A stretch of DNA of 64,000 nt, taken from Acidobacteriaceae bacterium (GTDB taxonomy: Bacteria > Acidobacteriota > Terriglobia > Terriglobales > Acidobacteriaceae). This document shows, one piece after another, positions 62,986 through 64,000 of this stretch; position 1 is the first letter of the stretch, and every line of letters begins with the position of its first letter. Location: the NCBI GenBank assembly GCA_003134855.1, contig PLCS01000012.1, positions 124,001-188,000 of the forward strand, read 5' to 3'. The notes beneath the pieces are model-generated. The model worked only from the letters and a program-made list of their open reading frames with translations. It had not been told where the DNA came from and made no database searches. The position numbers were made by a program, and so were the translations under genes.

Positions 62986-63849
62986 TTGGCGGTTCTGGCG
63001 GTGCAGCAGATCCGGAAGATGCGAGGCGGCGCGCAGGGCCAGTTGATGCTGGGCGCGGACGGCCAGGTGTACGTGGTGAAGTTCCAGAACAACCCGCAGC
63101 ATATGCGGGTGCTGGCCAACGAGTTTCTGGCCTCCAGGCTGGCGGCGGCGGTGGGGCTGACGGCTGCGGAGACGGAGTTGGTGGAGGTCTCCAACTGGCT
63201 GGTGGAGAATACGCCGGAGCTGGAGATGGACCTGGGCAAGACGCGGGTGCGCTGCCAGGCAGGGTTGCAGTTCGGGTCGCGGTTCGTGGGCGGGCTGATG
63301 CCGGGCCAGGTGGTGGATTTCCTGCCCGAAGAGCAGATGACCGAGGTGAGGAACCTGGACGAGTTCGCCGGGATCCTGGCGCTGGACAAGTGGACCGGCA
63401 ATGCGAATGGCCGGCAGGCGGTCTTTCAGCGCAAGCAGCGGGAACGGCGCTACCGGGCGGTCTTCATCGATTTTGGGTACTGCTTTCACGCCGGAGAGTG
63501 GAAGTTTGAGGATGCGCCGCTGCGCGGGGTGTATTACCGCAATGATGTGTACCGGGAGATCAGAGGATGGGAATCCTTTGAGCCCTGGCTGACGCGGTTG
63601 GAGACCTTGGCGGCGGAGACAGTGTGGGCGGCGGCCAGCGAGGTTCCGCCGGAGTGGTACGGCGGTGACCTGAGTGAGATGGAAGCGCTGGTGGAAAAGC
63701 TGCTGGCGCGGCGCGGTCGGATCCGGGAGCTGATTACGGGGTTTGGGAAGACGAGGAGAGAGCCATTTCCGAAATGGGTGGAGATGAGGAAAAAAGGGGA
63801 AGAGGATTGGAAAGAGGAGCGGTGGGGGACTAGCATGAGAGTGAATTAG
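62986..63849 (+). CDS. HipA-like kinase domain protein (HipA_2 type)
   Basis: A 287-residue protein of the short HipA-like kinase family. TTG 62986 has GGGGGAACGAAG before it. Seen: GGAQGQLMLGADGQVYVVKFQNN (nucleotide-loop-like strand with the Lys), LANEFLASRLAAAVGL, then LDKWTGNANGRQAVF and VFIDFGYCFHAGEW, i.e. catalytic and metal-binding loops. HipA proper phosphorylates glutamyl-tRNA synthetase; whether this short form does is unknown. The next gene encodes DUF3037, the usual neighbour. Confidence 0.8.
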   Translation: MAVLAVQQIRKMRGGAQGQLMLGADGQVYVVKFQNNPQHMRVLANEFLASRLAAAVGLTAAETELVEVSNWLVENTPELEMDLGKTRVRCQAGLQFGSRFVGGLMPGQVVDFLPEEQMTEVRNLDEFAGILALDKWTGNANGRQAVFQRKQRERRYRAVFIDFGYCFHAGEWKFEDAPLRGVYYRNDVYREIRGWESFEPWLTRLETLAAETVWAAASEVPPEWYGGDLSEMEALVEKLLARRGRIRELITGFGKTRREPFPKWVEMRKKGEEDWKEERWGTSMRVN

Positions 63850-63892
63850 GAGGAAAGGGGCGCTTGAGGGAAGAGCGGGCGCCGGGCGGATC

Positions 63893-64000
63893 ATGGAGAG
63901 CGGCGGCGGACGGCGAGCGTGCGAGTTTCAACTGCTCCGGTATGTGCCGGATGCGGTGAGGAACGAGTATGTGCATATCGGGGTGATCCTGCGCGAACAG
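63893..64000 (+). CDS. DUF3037 family protein (N-terminal part, cut by window edge)
   Basis: The ATG at 63893 opens a frame running out of the window; 36 codons are seen. After ten residues it reads CEFQLLRYVPDAVRNEYVHIGVILRE, the start signature of DUF3037. It lies 43 bases behind the HipA-like gene on the same strand. The pair is likely one functional unit, for example kinase plus partner, but its role is unknown. Confidence 0.75.
   Translation, partial: MESGGGRRACEFQLLRYVPDAVRNEYVHIGVILREQ

Overview
This is a GC-rich (about 60% by eye) bacterial chromosome segment. It most likely comes from an Acidobacteriota member of the Terriglobia/Acidobacteriaceae type. That assignment is inference. 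It rests on two divergent VWFA-related secreted proteins of the kind abundant in that phylum, a tandem DUF507 pair, families such as DUF6582, DUF4386 and dienelactone hydrolase, and many short dispersed palindromic repeats. Several genes are typical of the origin half of a chromosome (mnmG, rsmG, parA, parB, two parS sites, dnaN, a YidC paralogue). No rRNA operon, CRISPR array or dnaA was seen, and there is one tRNA (Glu, anticodon CTC).

Layout. 0-9 kb: recJ (partial), a ferredoxin-like protein, the DUF507 pair, tRNA-Glu, a LolA-like protein, a degenerate J-domain membrane protein and mnmG, which carries a translated repeat. 9-18.5 kb: tldD, a 40-residue His-rich secreted peptide, DinB, a PD-(D/E)XK-type protein, rsmE, a 24-residue Lys/Ala/Pro microprotein with its own promoter and terminator, a CPBP protease, greA, a CDP-alcohol phosphatidyltransferase, a thioredoxin and a TatA with a zinc-ribbon tail. 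18.5-24 kb: two VWFA proteins, ybeY, a CorC/CBS protein and an FmdB protein. 24-28 kb: a padR-membrane protein operon, an intact IS3-family element and a DUF4386 protein. 28-36.6 kb: mutS2, dienelactone hydrolase, clpB, TauE and DUF971.

36.8-38.1 kb is the most unusual locus: a lower-GC two-gene operon. It encodes a 76-residue protein and, through an ATGA overlap, a protein joining a TIR/SEFIR domain to a retropepsin-like aspartic protease. This is a candidate undescribed TIR-type defence or signalling system. 38.2-48.1 kb: dnaN, a 0.8-kb purine-rich non-coding stretch (possible origin), folC-plsC, a class-I amidotransferase with rsmG, an ECF sigma factor, parS sites and parA-parB. 48.2-53.2 kb: a polysaccharide deacetylase, a damaged small membrane gene, a short YidC paralogue, panB-panC, ridA and msrB.

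53.2-64 kb is accessory and prophage-like: a MITE-like element, REP-like palindromes, a small phage-type gene, an 1875-residue signal-peptide-bearing tail-fibre/beta-helix protein, a glycine-rich fragment, a terminase large subunit and a HipA-like kinase/DUF3037 pair cut by the window edge.

Mobile and repetitive DNA has marked genes here. A MITE-like element supplies the stop codon of one VWFA gene. A REP-like palindrome is translated as the C-terminus of YbeY. Another repeat is translated inside MnmG.
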